Origin: Geobacter sp.
GTDB lineage: Bacteria > Desulfobacterota > Desulfuromonadia > Geobacterales > Geobacteraceae
Assembly: GCA_016177775.1 (NCBI GenBank)
Contig: JACOUQ010000028.1
Coordinates: 1-41,304 of the forward strand
DNA length: 41,304 nucleotides
Direction of reading: 5' to 3'
A program made the translations under genes and the position numbers. Shown one piece after another: positions 9,895 to 18,818 of the stretch. The notes under the pieces were generated by a model. The model had not been told where the DNA came from. It searched no databases and was given only the letters and a program-made list of their open reading frames with translations. Each line of letters starts with the position of its first letter. The first letter of the stretch is position 1.

Positions 9895-12428
9895 GCCGGC
9901 CATTCGACGACTTGACACCAATGGATGCCGCCAGGGGGGTGGTCCTGTCCCATCCCTCGCTGACCTGCCTGAACAGCGAGGCCGCGGCCATAGTGGCGGC
10001 CGCGGTGGAAGCCGCTCCGGGACTGACGGACCTGGCGCTCTCAATAAGCAGACAGGGGCAGGCAACCACAAGCGGCGGCTGGGCCACCATGAGGCAGGTC
10101 GGGACAATTTCCGGACAGCCGGTTTACGATTACCGGCTCTCGGAGCAGACCCTGCTCGATGCCCTTACTCCAACAGCAGCGGCCATACGAGCGACGCAAA
10201 ACGACGCGCGGCTCGAAAACATTTCCTGGTTTACCCGGTGGGGTGGGCGTGAGCCGGTGGTCCCGCCGGTCACCAGTTATGCCTGGACAGTACGCAACCT
10301 GTTTGTCCGTTTCGGCGAACGCCTGGACACCGTGAGCGGCGATCCGGTGGGAAACCGCTTCCAGGCGGTCATCAGCAACGCGGCCCCGCGGTTCCTCTCG
10401 GTTTATGCCGAGTTTCACGACAGCAGCGGCAACGTGGTCGTTCCGGCCGACTGGAAATCGCTCCTCCCTTCGGGCGTAGATCCCGGATTCGAGACGGACA
10501 CCCGGAAATTCATCGGCATAGTCCCCCCCACCATCGTTGTGGAGGGTATCCAGATGGCAGGAGGGAGCGTGACCTTCTCCTTCGGCGCACCGAACGCCGC
10601 CGGGGCCGTTCTGACTTTCGGGAGCCTCGGATCGGAACCATGGGACCCGCTATCCTGCCCGCTGGGCGCGGTGCTGAGCGGGGTGATCGGCTTTGCGGTC
10701 CCGGCCATTCTCGCTTCATCGGGAACCGGCCCCGCCACGGACTGGTACAACGCTCTCCTTGCCAAGGCCGATATCATGAACGAGGTCATGGCAACGGCGG
10801 GATTTCTGCGCAACGCCGCGACATCGGCCCAGGCTCTGTCGCTGCTCGGAGACCAGCTCGGCCCGCTGATCTACGGCGACCGTCTCCCCCGGCTGCGCAA
10901 TGCCCTGAGCACCGTGGTCTCCGACAAGAAACTCGCGGCTGCCGCCCCGTCCATCGGCTGGTCCGTCGTCTGCCTTGCCAGGACCATCGCCGCCGGAGAA
11001 TCCTGGTTCTCGGGAGACCTTGCCTCATCGCCGGCCGGTTCAGGGGTAACCATCGACCAAGGGATGGTTGCCCCGGTAACGCTGGAAATCAGGTCCGATC
11101 CCGAGTACGGGGCTTGGCCGGCTTCGGCTGCCCAATATACGGTGGAGGCCGGTTACGCGGGGCGTCAGGAGGAAAAAACCGGGGCAGTCACCGGAATCCT
11201 TACGCCCGACCCCGAACATGTCACCTTTACGGGTATCCCGGCCGACCAGCCCGTTGATTTCCGGGTATCCGTCACGGACCGCGCCGGAAACACCTGCGCA
11301 TCAGGCTCCGCGACCGCCATTGCCCCGGCGACCTTTTCCAGGAAGGCCGCGGCTGTGCTGAAAGAATCCAGGCCTAGATTCGACGCCGGCACTGTCTTCA
11401 CTTTTTCGCTCGTTCTCGCCTACAACCCCCAGAGCGGCCATCACTGGGAAAGCGGTCCCGCGCCCGTCGCAACCGTCAAGGATCTCGACGCCTCGCCGAC
11501 GGGGCACAATCTCGCCGACCTGAACGGCCTACATATCAGCCCGGAGAGCGGGCTTCCCGGCTACGGCTGGCAGGCCTCCGGGCAGAACATCCCCTTCTGC
11601 GGCCAGAGTGAGCCCACGGAAGGCCAGATCAACTCCTTCCAGACCCTCGGGGGTCCTGCCAAACCGGAAGCCGCCCTGCAATTCACGGGGTGCGGTTTTT
11701 CAGCGTCCGCCTTCCCCATTTTCGGCCCCTCTGGTTACGGCTGGAATTTCTTCCTCAATCCGGCAGGGGAAGCGCTCCGCCTCTGCGGATTCACACCGGG
11801 AAAACCCTTCGACCCCTGCTCCCAAAAGAGTTTCGGCCGGTTCAATTCCGCCTGGCTGACCGATGCCGCCGTGCATCCCGACGGCTATGTGGTCGGGATA
11901 AACGCCTCAGCCAATGTGATGGAAACAGTGAAAATCGGGAGCGGCGATCCTCCCGGACCGCTCGCCGGGCTTGCCGGCGGGGAGGGAAACAGGCCTGGGC
12001 AATTCAACCAGCCGGTGGCGATCGCCCTGACCCCCGACCTGAACTGCCTGGTCCTGGAGAATTTGAACCGGCGGGTGCAGGCGGTGGACCTGTTCGGCAA
12101 TCCGGTCCCCTACTTCGGCGCGGGAAAGGCGACCCTGGAGCTGCAACTGGAGGCCGTGCCGGTGACTTATCTCGATCTGGAAGCCAGCACGGACGGATAC
12201 ATTTTTGTCCTCCTCTATCTGAACCAAGGACAGGATGTTTCCGACTACCGGCTGGACCTCTACGATCCGAACGGCAACTATCTTACCGGCATTGCGGGTG
12301 TCAATGCCGCGCGAATGGCAATGGACAAGCGGGGCTCACTGTACACCCTGAATTACGGCACCCTGGCGGGACCGGGCAATCGCACCGAACCGTCGATAAG
12401 CATCTGGCTTCCGGGGAGGCACTCCTGA
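9891..12428 (+). CDS. Large uncharacterised protein, scaffold paralogue of the 1388-aa protein
   Basis: An 845-residue protein without a signal peptide. I use the ATG at 9891, which overlaps the preceding stop (ATGA, translational coupling); a GTG at 9879 is possible. It shares ordered motifs with the next gene: GGWAT, YDYRLSEQ, QNDARLENISW, a hydrophobic block starting PLGAVLSGVIGFAVP, GYGWQASGQN (tryptophan at 560), SEPTEGQI, HPDGYVVGIN and a closing RTEPSISIWLP. The last 250 residues have NHL/beta-propeller character (VLENLNRRVQAVDLFGNPVP, then YRLDLYDPNGNYLTGI), while a domain near residues 400-460 looks fibronectin-like. It lacks the LD/W modules of its paralogue. No known family can be assigned; a structural or binding role is a guess. 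Confidence 0.8.
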   Translation: MSRPFDDLTPMDAARGVVLSHPSLTCLNSEAAAIVAAAVEAAPGLTDLALSISRQGQATTSGGWATMRQVGTISGQPVYDYRLSEQTLLDALTPTAAAIRATQNDARLENISWFTRWGGREPVVPPVTSYAWTVRNLFVRFGERLDTVSGDPVGNRFQAVISNAAPRFLSVYAEFHDSSGNVVVPADWKSLLPSGVDPGFETDTRKFIGIVPPTIVVEGIQMAGGSVTFSFGAPNAAGAVLTFGSLGSEPWDPLSCPLGAVLSGVIGFAVPAILASSGTGPATDWYNALLAKADIMNEVMATAGFLRNAATSAQALSLLGDQLGPLIYGDRLPRLRNALSTVVSDKKLAAAAPSIGWSVVCLARTIAAGESWFSGDLASSPAGSGVTIDQGMVAPVTLEIRSDPEYGAWPASAAQYTVEAGYAGRQEEKTGAVTGILTPDPEHVTFTGIPADQPVDFRVSVTDRAGNTCASGSATAIAPATFSRKAAAVLKESRPRFDAGTVFTFSLVLAYNPQSGHHWESGPAPVATVKDLDASPTGHNLADLNGLHISPESGLPGYGWQASGQNIPFCGQSEPTEGQINSFQTLGGPAKPEAALQFTGCGFSASAFPIFGPSGYGWNFFLNPAGEALRLCGFTPGKPFDPCSQKSFGRFNSAWLTDAAVHPDGYVVGINASANVMETVKIGSGDPPGPLAGLAGGEGNRPGQFNQPVAIALTPDLNCLVLENLNRRVQAVDLFGNPVPYFGAGKATLELQLEAVPVTYLDLEASTDGYIFVLLYLNQGQDVSDYRLDLYDPNGNYLTGIAGVNAARMAMDKRGSLYTLNYGTLAGPGNRTEPSISIWLPGRHS

Positions 12429-12471
12429 GGCCGCAAACCATCGGAAAAAAATTTTTCAAGGAGGAAATACC

Positions 12472-15400
12472 ATGAGGTACGTGAAGAACCGGACGGAAAG
12501 AGCGACTCTCCACTTCAACCTGGGATTAAGTGCGCTCGGCAACGCGAACCATGAATATACCCTGGCGACGGGGGAAGGAAAGTTCGTTCTGAAGCGGCAT
12601 ACCCCCCAGACCCTCGCCCAGTATAAGGCAAAGAACCTCATGCTCGGCCTGATGAGCGCACAGGACCTGCAAAAGATCACCCACTACGCCGAGGACGTGG
12701 TTCTCCCCTCCGACGTGGCGCGCCTTCTGCGGCTGACGTACACCACGGGCGCCAAGGAAGCGGCGAAGCTCCCCAATCTGGCTGGGGTGAAAATCTACAT
12801 CCCCGAGAAAGCTGCCCGGGCAAATCGCCTGACAAAAGGTGGAACCGTGAAGAAAGGGACGCACCCGCTCCTGACGCGCCTGGCGATAGGCGCGGCGCTC
12901 CCCTCCAATGTGGACTCGTTGCAGTTGTACGCCGATGCGGACAAGGTGTTCGATACGCCCCTGGATACGGCAAGGGCCATCGTGTTCCAGCACCCCCAAC
13001 TGGCGACAAGGGACCCCGATTCCGCGGCAATCATCATGCAGGACCACATCGACACCACCGCCGACCTGATGAACCTTGCCCTGCTGGTCTCCAAGCTCGG
13101 CCCCGCCACGGAGCATGGAGGGTGGGCCACCATCTCGCCCTCGGTGGACAAGGACGGCAATGTCCTCACGTGGGGACCGGGCTTTCCGGACCATCCGGAA
13201 GGGACGACGGTCTACCAGTACCGCCTTTCCGACGAAATAGCGGGCACCCTCGACAAGGGACCTGCCGACACGTCCTGCCCCAGCGTGACAAAGGAGGCGC
13301 TCAGGACTTCCCAGGACGACAGCCAGCTGCAGAACGTCAAATGGTCCGTCCAGCAGGGGACGCCGGACCAGAGGGAAGAACGGGAGACCGCCCTGAAAAG
13401 GATGAACCGGCTCCGGTCGGTGGGTGGGACCGGCGGGTACCAGTTCACCATGAACTTCCTGACGCCGGGGTACGGGGTGGAGGCGTATCAATCCTCCATC
13501 GATTTCAAGCCGGACCCTTCGACCCCTGGCAAAGGGGCGTTTTCCATCGACGCCAAGAATTACTATCTCAGGACCCTCTCGGCCTATGTGCAGTTCTTCG
13601 ACATGAACGGCAACCGCGTGGCGGGCGCCAAGGATGCCGCTTTCGGCCTGCTGGCCCTCCCTCCCGAAGTGCGCAGGGAGCTGGGGGCGGGCAGCGACAA
13701 GCAGTACATCGACATTCTCTGGGCGGTGAACGTGATCCTCGGAATTCCCATGCCCACGGACCCCTATAATCTCGACTTCACCTGGCCCGCTAACGCGGAG
13801 TCCTGTCATCTCCTCCTCGGCGGGCTGGGGACCAGCAACTGGGACGGCGACGTGGACCCGGTGGGCGCGATTCTCACCGGGGTATTTCAATACGGCATAC
13901 CGGTCATGTTCCTGGTGGCCGGCGCGATGATCGAAAACACCGGCTGGTACAAGGCCTTCATGCAGAACAAGGACCTGAGGATGGCGGTGCTGGCGATAGC
14001 TTTCCCCATAGTGGGAGGGGGAGTAGCCACGGCGAGCGCCGTTTTCAATACCAAGCGAGTGCTGTTCGCCTTTGGCGACGCCATGGCCGGCATACTTGCC
14101 AGCAAGCTGCTGGGCGCGATATCCGCCTGGATAATCGCGAAGATAACCGCGGCCGAATCGGCGGAAGCAATCCCCTACGTGGGGTGGATCTACCGCATCG
14201 CCAGCATGGTGGTGACCGGTGTCGAAATCACTGAAACCACGGTGGAAGTGCTGATATCGCCTGCCACCTACAATATCGAGATCAAGCGCAAGCTGGCCCT
14301 TGAGGCAACCATCAAACCCGACCCGCTTCACGGCACGGAGACCCAACCGGCGGTCTGGCCCCAGGTGGCGACCAATTACGTGGTGATAGTCCAGTACAAG
14401 AACGGCACGAATTTCACCATTACCGGGAGGCTGCCGACAGATCAGTCGAGACGCGCCGACCCCATCGTGGTGACCTTCCCGGATCTTCCCTCCGGCGGGC
14501 GCATGCAGCTCAGTTGCGGCGTCTATTCGGACGACCAATGGCTCGCCGGGCAATGGACCAGCTCGTGGATGGATGCGATCCTCCCCGTCGGAGAGCAGAG
14601 CCCGCTGAAGGTCGCGGGGGCGATTCAGGAGAGCCTCGTGCCGCTTACGGCGCAGACCCAGTACCTGTATGACAGCAAGCTCTGTTACGACGCGGAAGGC
14701 AACAAGCACGCATGGAATAAGGGTGCGCAGCCGACCGCCGTCGTCACCGACCTGAACAGCGGCTCAACCGGCAACAATCTGGCGGAGCTGGTGGACGTAA
14801 CCATCAACAACAGGGCCTACATGCTCGGCTACTGCTGGCAGGCATCGGGGCAGAATCTGCCGTTTCATGGCAGCACGGAGCCGACCCAGGGACAGATCTA
14901 TGCGTTCCAGAACATCTGCACCCTGGCGAGCCCCGACTCGGCGCTGAAGTTTCCCTGCTGCGGATTTTCCTCCCAGACCTATCTCTCCTACGACCAGTTC
15001 GGGCCGGCACCGCTCTTTTCCATCTCCGGCAGCTTCCAATCGGACCTGGACGCGGGAAGGGTCACGGACACCCTGAAGGGGGCCTTCAGCTCCCGCATGT
15101 ATCCCCTCCCCAATGGCACGACCATCCAAGTGGCGACCCCCACGGCACGCTGGTACATGAATACCGGCGGCGCCGATCCCGCTTACGACCTGCGGCGCGA
15201 GTCGGACGGATCGATCAATGTCTTCCAGTATCCGACGCCGCTCATCAGCCCGAACAACTTCTACATAGACACCAGCGGCGATAAATATCACCTGCGCCGC
15301 GTGACGCTGGACGATCAGACGCCGTTCGACATGACCCCGTCCCTCAGTTACGGCTATTTCACGCAGCCGCACATGGATTCGGTGAAGGTGCATCCGGCCG

Positions 15401-16638
15401 GCTATGTGGTAGGGGTGAACTGGAAGAATTGTAAAATGGAAATCATCAGGATCCCGGAACAGGGGGTGCCGGACGATCAGGCGCAGCCGGCGATCGCGGC
15501 ATCGGGAGCCGGGATAAGGCAGGGGCTGATGCTGGGACCGAAGGCCATAGCGGTAACCGCGGACGGCCGGATTCTCGTGCTGGAGACCCTGAACAAACGC
15601 ATCCAGGCATTCGACATCAACGGCAACCCCGTTCCATGTTTCGACGGCAACGACATTGTCACGCTCGACGCGTCCTCATTCGCCGCTGACCTGGACAACG
15701 GTTTTGCCACGGTGGCGCTGCGCGGGCAGTTTGCGGCCAACGGCGCTGACTTGAGCCGCCAGTGGTACATCGCGGACGGCAGCGACCAGTACAGTCTCAA
15801 GGGGGAGACTGCCGAGACGCTGACCATCAAGAAGAACGGCGCCCCTGCTTCCGACCGGTGGATGATTACGGACCCGGGAGGGAGTTACGGAGTAAATGTG
15901 GACGGCGACCACCTGACGGTCCTGGCAGGGACGACCAGGTTCACCCTGCCGATCGAAGACCGGATGTACCTGGACCGCGGCTCGGTCGAGTCGACGATCA
16001 TAGCCGTGTTCAGGGATAACGGCATAACGCTTTCGCCGCAGGCCACGGTGACCGGCAATGGGCTCTCCGCTCCCGCATCGTGCGAGGAAGAACTGAACAG
16101 GGGGGTGATTCCCGATGCGGTGAAACAGGCGTTGGCCACCCGGAGCATCACGCTGTCGCCTGCCGCGACATTGTCAACAGATGTGAATGTGACGGTCATC
16201 GAGCAGGGGGCGGAGTGGAAGATAATGGACAGAGTGACTGCCCAGGCATACAGGATATACAAGGACCCAGCCGACACCCCGCATCTGAAGGCGCTCTACC
16301 TGAACCCCGTCACAGATCTGCACGAGCCGGATCCATCCGTAACCGTACAATACCTCGACATTGCGGCGGAGATGAAGGGGTACATCTATCTACTGTCGTA
16401 CACCGGGGACGGGAGCAATGTCGGTGACTACAGGCTGGACATCTACAAACCGACCGGAGAATGGTTGACGCGGTCTCCGGATACGACCAAGGACCCCAAA
16501 GCCACGGGGATAAACGGCGGGAAATTGGTAGTGGATATGTGGCGCTCCATGTTCACGCTGAATTTCGAGCATTTCCAGGGGCCCGGCGGAAGGACCGAAC
16601 CATCGGTCAGCATGTGGCTCCCAACCACACCCAAGTAG
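12472..16638 (+). CDS. Giant uncharacterised protein with scaffold and inserted LD/W modules
   Basis: A 1388-residue protein without a signal peptide, start fixed by AAGGAGG nine bases ahead. Residues 1-150 have no counterpart in the paralogue. From there on the shared scaffold follows: GGWATI, YQYRLSDE, QDDSQLQNVKW, a long hydrophobic region (about residues 465-590, opening PVGAILTGVFQYGIPVMFLVAG) that could insert in a membrane, GYCWQASGQN (tryptophan at 789), TEPTQGQI, HPAGYVVGVN, a propeller-like segment VLETLNKRIQAFDINGNPVP, and RTEPSVSMWLP at the end. Four LD/W modules start at residues 859, 1074, 1167 and 1208, interrupting the scaffold at two places. It ends the operon at a strong terminator. 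Function unknown; the combination is suggestive of a large surface or toxin-like assembly but nothing proves it. Confidence 0.8.
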   Translation: MRYVKNRTERATLHFNLGLSALGNANHEYTLATGEGKFVLKRHTPQTLAQYKAKNLMLGLMSAQDLQKITHYAEDVVLPSDVARLLRLTYTTGAKEAAKLPNLAGVKIYIPEKAARANRLTKGGTVKKGTHPLLTRLAIGAALPSNVDSLQLYADADKVFDTPLDTARAIVFQHPQLATRDPDSAAIIMQDHIDTTADLMNLALLVSKLGPATEHGGWATISPSVDKDGNVLTWGPGFPDHPEGTTVYQYRLSDEIAGTLDKGPADTSCPSVTKEALRTSQDDSQLQNVKWSVQQGTPDQREERETALKRMNRLRSVGGTGGYQFTMNFLTPGYGVEAYQSSIDFKPDPSTPGKGAFSIDAKNYYLRTLSAYVQFFDMNGNRVAGAKDAAFGLLALPPEVRRELGAGSDKQYIDILWAVNVILGIPMPTDPYNLDFTWPANAESCHLLLGGLGTSNWDGDVDPVGAILTGVFQYGIPVMFLVAGAMIENTGWYKAFMQNKDLRMAVLAIAFPIVGGGVATASAVFNTKRVLFAFGDAMAGILASKLLGAISAWIIAKITAAESAEAIPYVGWIYRIASMVVTGVEITETTVEVLISPATYNIEIKRKLALEATIKPDPLHGTETQPAVWPQVATNYVVIVQYKNGTNFTITGRLPTDQSRRADPIVVTFPDLPSGGRMQLSCGVYSDDQWLAGQWTSSWMDAILPVGEQSPLKVAGAIQESLVPLTAQTQYLYDSKLCYDAEGNKHAWNKGAQPTAVVTDLNSGSTGNNLAELVDVTINNRAYMLGYCWQASGQNLPFHGSTEPTQGQIYAFQNICTLASPDSALKFPCCGFSSQTYLSYDQFGPAPLFSISGSFQSDLDAGRVTDTLKGAFSSRMYPLPNGTTIQVATPTARWYMNTGGADPAYDLRRESDGSINVFQYPTPLISPNNFYIDTSGDKYHLRRVTLDDQTPFDMTPSLSYGYFTQPHMDSVKVHPAGYVVGVNWKNCKMEIIRIPEQGVPDDQAQPAIAASGAGIRQGLMLGPKAIAVTADGRILVLETLNKRIQAFDINGNPVPCFDGNDIVTLDASSFAADLDNGFATVALRGQFAANGADLSRQWYIADGSDQYSLKGETAETLTIKKNGAPASDRWMITDPGGSYGVNVDGDHLTVLAGTTRFTLPIEDRMYLDRGSVESTIIAVFRDNGITLSPQATVTGNGLSAPASCEEELNRGVIPDAVKQALATRSITLSPAATLSTDVNVTVIEQGAEWKIMDRVTAQAYRIYKDPADTPHLKALYLNPVTDLHEPDPSVTVQYLDIAAEMKGYIYLLSYTGDGSNVGDYRLDIYKPTGEWLTRSPDTTKDPKATGINGGKLVVDMWRSMFTLNFEHFQGPGGRTEPSVSMWLPTTPK

Positions 16639-16648
16639 ATTTACTCGC

Positions 16649-16688
16649 GGCCATCCGGTCCGTTAGCGGACCGGATGGCCTTTCTTTG
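16649..16688 (+). terminator. Intrinsic terminator of the large-protein operon
   Basis: A perfect 14-bp stem (GGCCATCCGGTCCG at 16649-16662 with its complement at 16667-16680) around the loop TTAG, followed by TTTCTTTG, sits ten bases after the stop codon. Confidence 0.9.
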
Positions 16689-16723
16689 CCTGCATAAGAG
16701 GGAAAAACCGACAGCGGTAGGGA

Positions 16724-18604
16724 CTATCCCAGGGTGAAGTAAAAGGTCGCGCCCTTCCCCGGTTCCCCTTCGGCCCAGACCCGTCCGCCGTGGCGCTCGA
16801 TGATCCGGCGTACCGTGGCCAGGCCGATGCCGCTCCCCTCGAACTCCTCCCTGCCGTGAAGGCGCTGGAACGGAGCAAAGAGCCTGTCGGCCTCCGCCAT
16901 GTCGAAACCGGCGCCATTGTCCCGGACAAAAAAGGCGGTCTTCCCCTCCTGTTCGACCATCCCGAACTCGATTGAAGCCTCTTCCCGCTTGCCGGTATAT
17001 TTCCAGGCATTGCCGATCATATTTTCCAAGACAGCGCGCAGAAGCCGGGGATCGCCATCAGCCTTGAGCCCGTCGGCAATGGTGAAAACGACCCGGCGTG
17101 ACGGCTCATTCATCCGTAGTTGGCCGGCAACTTCGTGGGCCAGTTCGCCCAGATCGACAGATGTCCGATTGATTTCGCTGCGGGTCAGTCTGGAGAAGTT
17201 GAGCAGGGTGCTGATGAACTGTTCCATCCGGTCGGCAGCGCTCCTGATCCCGGCGACGATCCCCTTCCCCTGCTCGTCCAGCCTGTCGGCATACATGGTG
17301 GCTATCAACTGGGCGTAGCCGTTGATGCAGGTGAGAGGGGAACGCAGATCGTGGGAAACCGTGTAGCTGAACGCCTCCAGCTCGTGGTTTGCAGCCGCGA
17401 GCGCGCGATTGGCCTCTTCCAGCTCAAAGGCGTGGGAGGAAAGGTTGGTGTGGAGGACCTCGATCTCCTCGTCCATCCTTTTGCGCCCGGTTATGTCTGA
17501 AATCATGGCGAACGAGCCGGCATATTGGCCGCTTTCATCCCAGATCGGAACAGCCGAGATGCTTACCCAGACTTTTGGCCCATCATTGCGCAGCATGGTG
17601 GTTTCGTACTGCTCCCGCACTCCCAGCTTCCGATTCTCCAGCCTGGCGTTGATCTCGCGGCAGCCGTCTTCCGTGCAGAAATCGAAGACTTGCCGGCCAA
17701 TCATCTCGTCGAGGCCGTAGCTGAGCATGTCCGCCATGCGCTTGTTGACGTAGGTGATCCTGCTCCCTGAATCGATGGCCCATACCCCCTCCTGGGCAGT
17801 TTCCACGATTCTCCGGAATCGCTCCTCACTTTCCTTGAGTTCGCGAAAGAGGAGGTTGTATGGCCTGGCCAGACCAGTCTCAATAATCGCCTTGTATATG
17901 AAGTAGAAACCGCCGAACTTCAGTAAATGGCCAACCATGTTGGTTATACCGTAAACATCGGCATAGAGGGTAAACGCCAGTTCCGAGGCTATGAAGGTGC
18001 CGATGCCGAAGGAAAGAAGGCGGGCCACTTCCCTGTCAAACGCCTTGGCCTTTTTTTGCATGAAAGTAAGGGCGCCGACGAGCATGAGAGCCACCAGGTA
18101 CTCGCTCCCCTTCTTGAACGGGGTGAGCCCTTGTCCTTCGATGAAACATTCGGGGTATGCCCCTGCGAAAATCGCGACCAGCAGAAGAGAAGTCGCGGCC
18201 AGGTACGCCGTGACCGTCAGGCGTGGTTTCAGTTTCCGATCGAGAAAAAAGGGAGCTGCGAGGAATGATGAAGCCTGGATGTAGCGGGCTACGATCCAGA
18301 GTTGGGTGGGGAGATTGGAGGCGAAGCCGGGGAAGACCCCCATTCCCTTGTAGGCCAGGGCGTGCATGAAGTCGACGACACCCACGAAGAGCGAGGCAAT
18401 GCCGACGAAGAGGAAGTAGTTGTTGGCCATGAATTGTCGGGCGTTCCAGGCGACAACGAATATCCCGATCCCGATGACAACAGAAAACCCCTCCACCAGG
18501 GTGTGGAAAAGAAGGTAGTTATAGAGCTTCGCCAGATACAGACCGACCAGAACGACAATACCCAGGATAATAGACATTACATTCCATCGATTTTGGGCGG
18601 CCAT
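16724..18604 (-). CDS. Membrane sensor histidine kinase (MASE3-like, PAS, HisKA, HATPase)
   Basis: A 626-residue hybrid-free sensor kinase. The first 235 residues hold about seven hydrophobic helices with the spacing and motifs of a MASE3-type sensor (YFLFVGIASLFVGVVDFMHALAYKG), followed by a PAS domain (about 255-375, opening RFRRIVETAQEGVWAID). A coiled coil leads to the HisKA H-box SYTVSHDLRSPL (histidine near 418), then N-box NMIGNAWKY, G1 DNGAGFD and G2 GSGIGLA. All catalytic boxes are intact. The start has GGGAGGAAATA ahead of the ATG. It stands alone, with no response regulator adjacent, so its partner is encoded elsewhere. Ligand unknown. Confidence 0.92.
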   Translation of the reverse strand: MAAQNRWNVMSIILGIVVLVGLYLAKLYNYLLFHTLVEGFSVVIGIGIFVVAWNARQFMANNYFLFVGIASLFVGVVDFMHALAYKGMGVFPGFASNLPTQLWIVARYIQASSFLAAPFFLDRKLKPRLTVTAYLAATSLLLVAIFAGAYPECFIEGQGLTPFKKGSEYLVALMLVGALTFMQKKAKAFDREVARLLSFGIGTFIASELAFTLYADVYGITNMVGHLLKFGGFYFIYKAIIETGLARPYNLLFRELKESEERFRRIVETAQEGVWAIDSGSRITYVNKRMADMLSYGLDEMIGRQVFDFCTEDGCREINARLENRKLGVREQYETTMLRNDGPKVWVSISAVPIWDESGQYAGSFAMISDITGRKRMDEEIEVLHTNLSSHAFELEEANRALAAANHELEAFSYTVSHDLRSPLTCINGYAQLIATMYADRLDEQGKGIVAGIRSAADRMEQFISTLLNFSRLTRSEINRTSVDLGELAHEVAGQLRMNEPSRRVVFTIADGLKADGDPRLLRAVLENMIGNAWKYTGKREEASIEFGMVEQEGKTAFFVRDNGAGFDMAEADRLFAPFQRLHGREEFEGSGIGLATVRRIIERHGGRVWAEGEPGKGATFYFTLG

Positions 18605-18752
18605 TATTTCCTCCCTGGACGCATAGCCAAAGTGGCCGCACTTTAGCAGCTTATCGAATAGATTTCAACGACGTTTACGGAGCATGTCCCGGCGCTTGTC
18701 AAAGCAAGGTAACCGATTGACCTTGCGATAGCTTCCGTTCCTTCTTGAGCAC

Positions 18753-18800
18753 AAAAAAGCCCCTGACCTTTTTCTGCAAAGGCCAGGGGCTTTTCTTTTT
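18753..18800 (-). terminator. Terminator of the polyamine operon, T-runs on both sides
   Basis: GCCCCTGACCTTT (18759-18771) pairs with AAAGGCCAGGGGC (18778-18790) with one G-U or mismatch position. A run of six A precedes it and TTTTCTTTTT follows, so it can act in both directions. It lies 18 bases after the speA stop. Confidence 0.88.
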
Positions 18801-18818
18801 GCGGCTGAGCAATTGCTC

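Noticed and set aside
12526..14709. A 727-codon leftward frame within the 1388-aa gene
   Set aside because: Composition is that of a shadow frame (rich in R, G, H, V); the rightward gene has a strong ribosome binding site and paralogous motifs.
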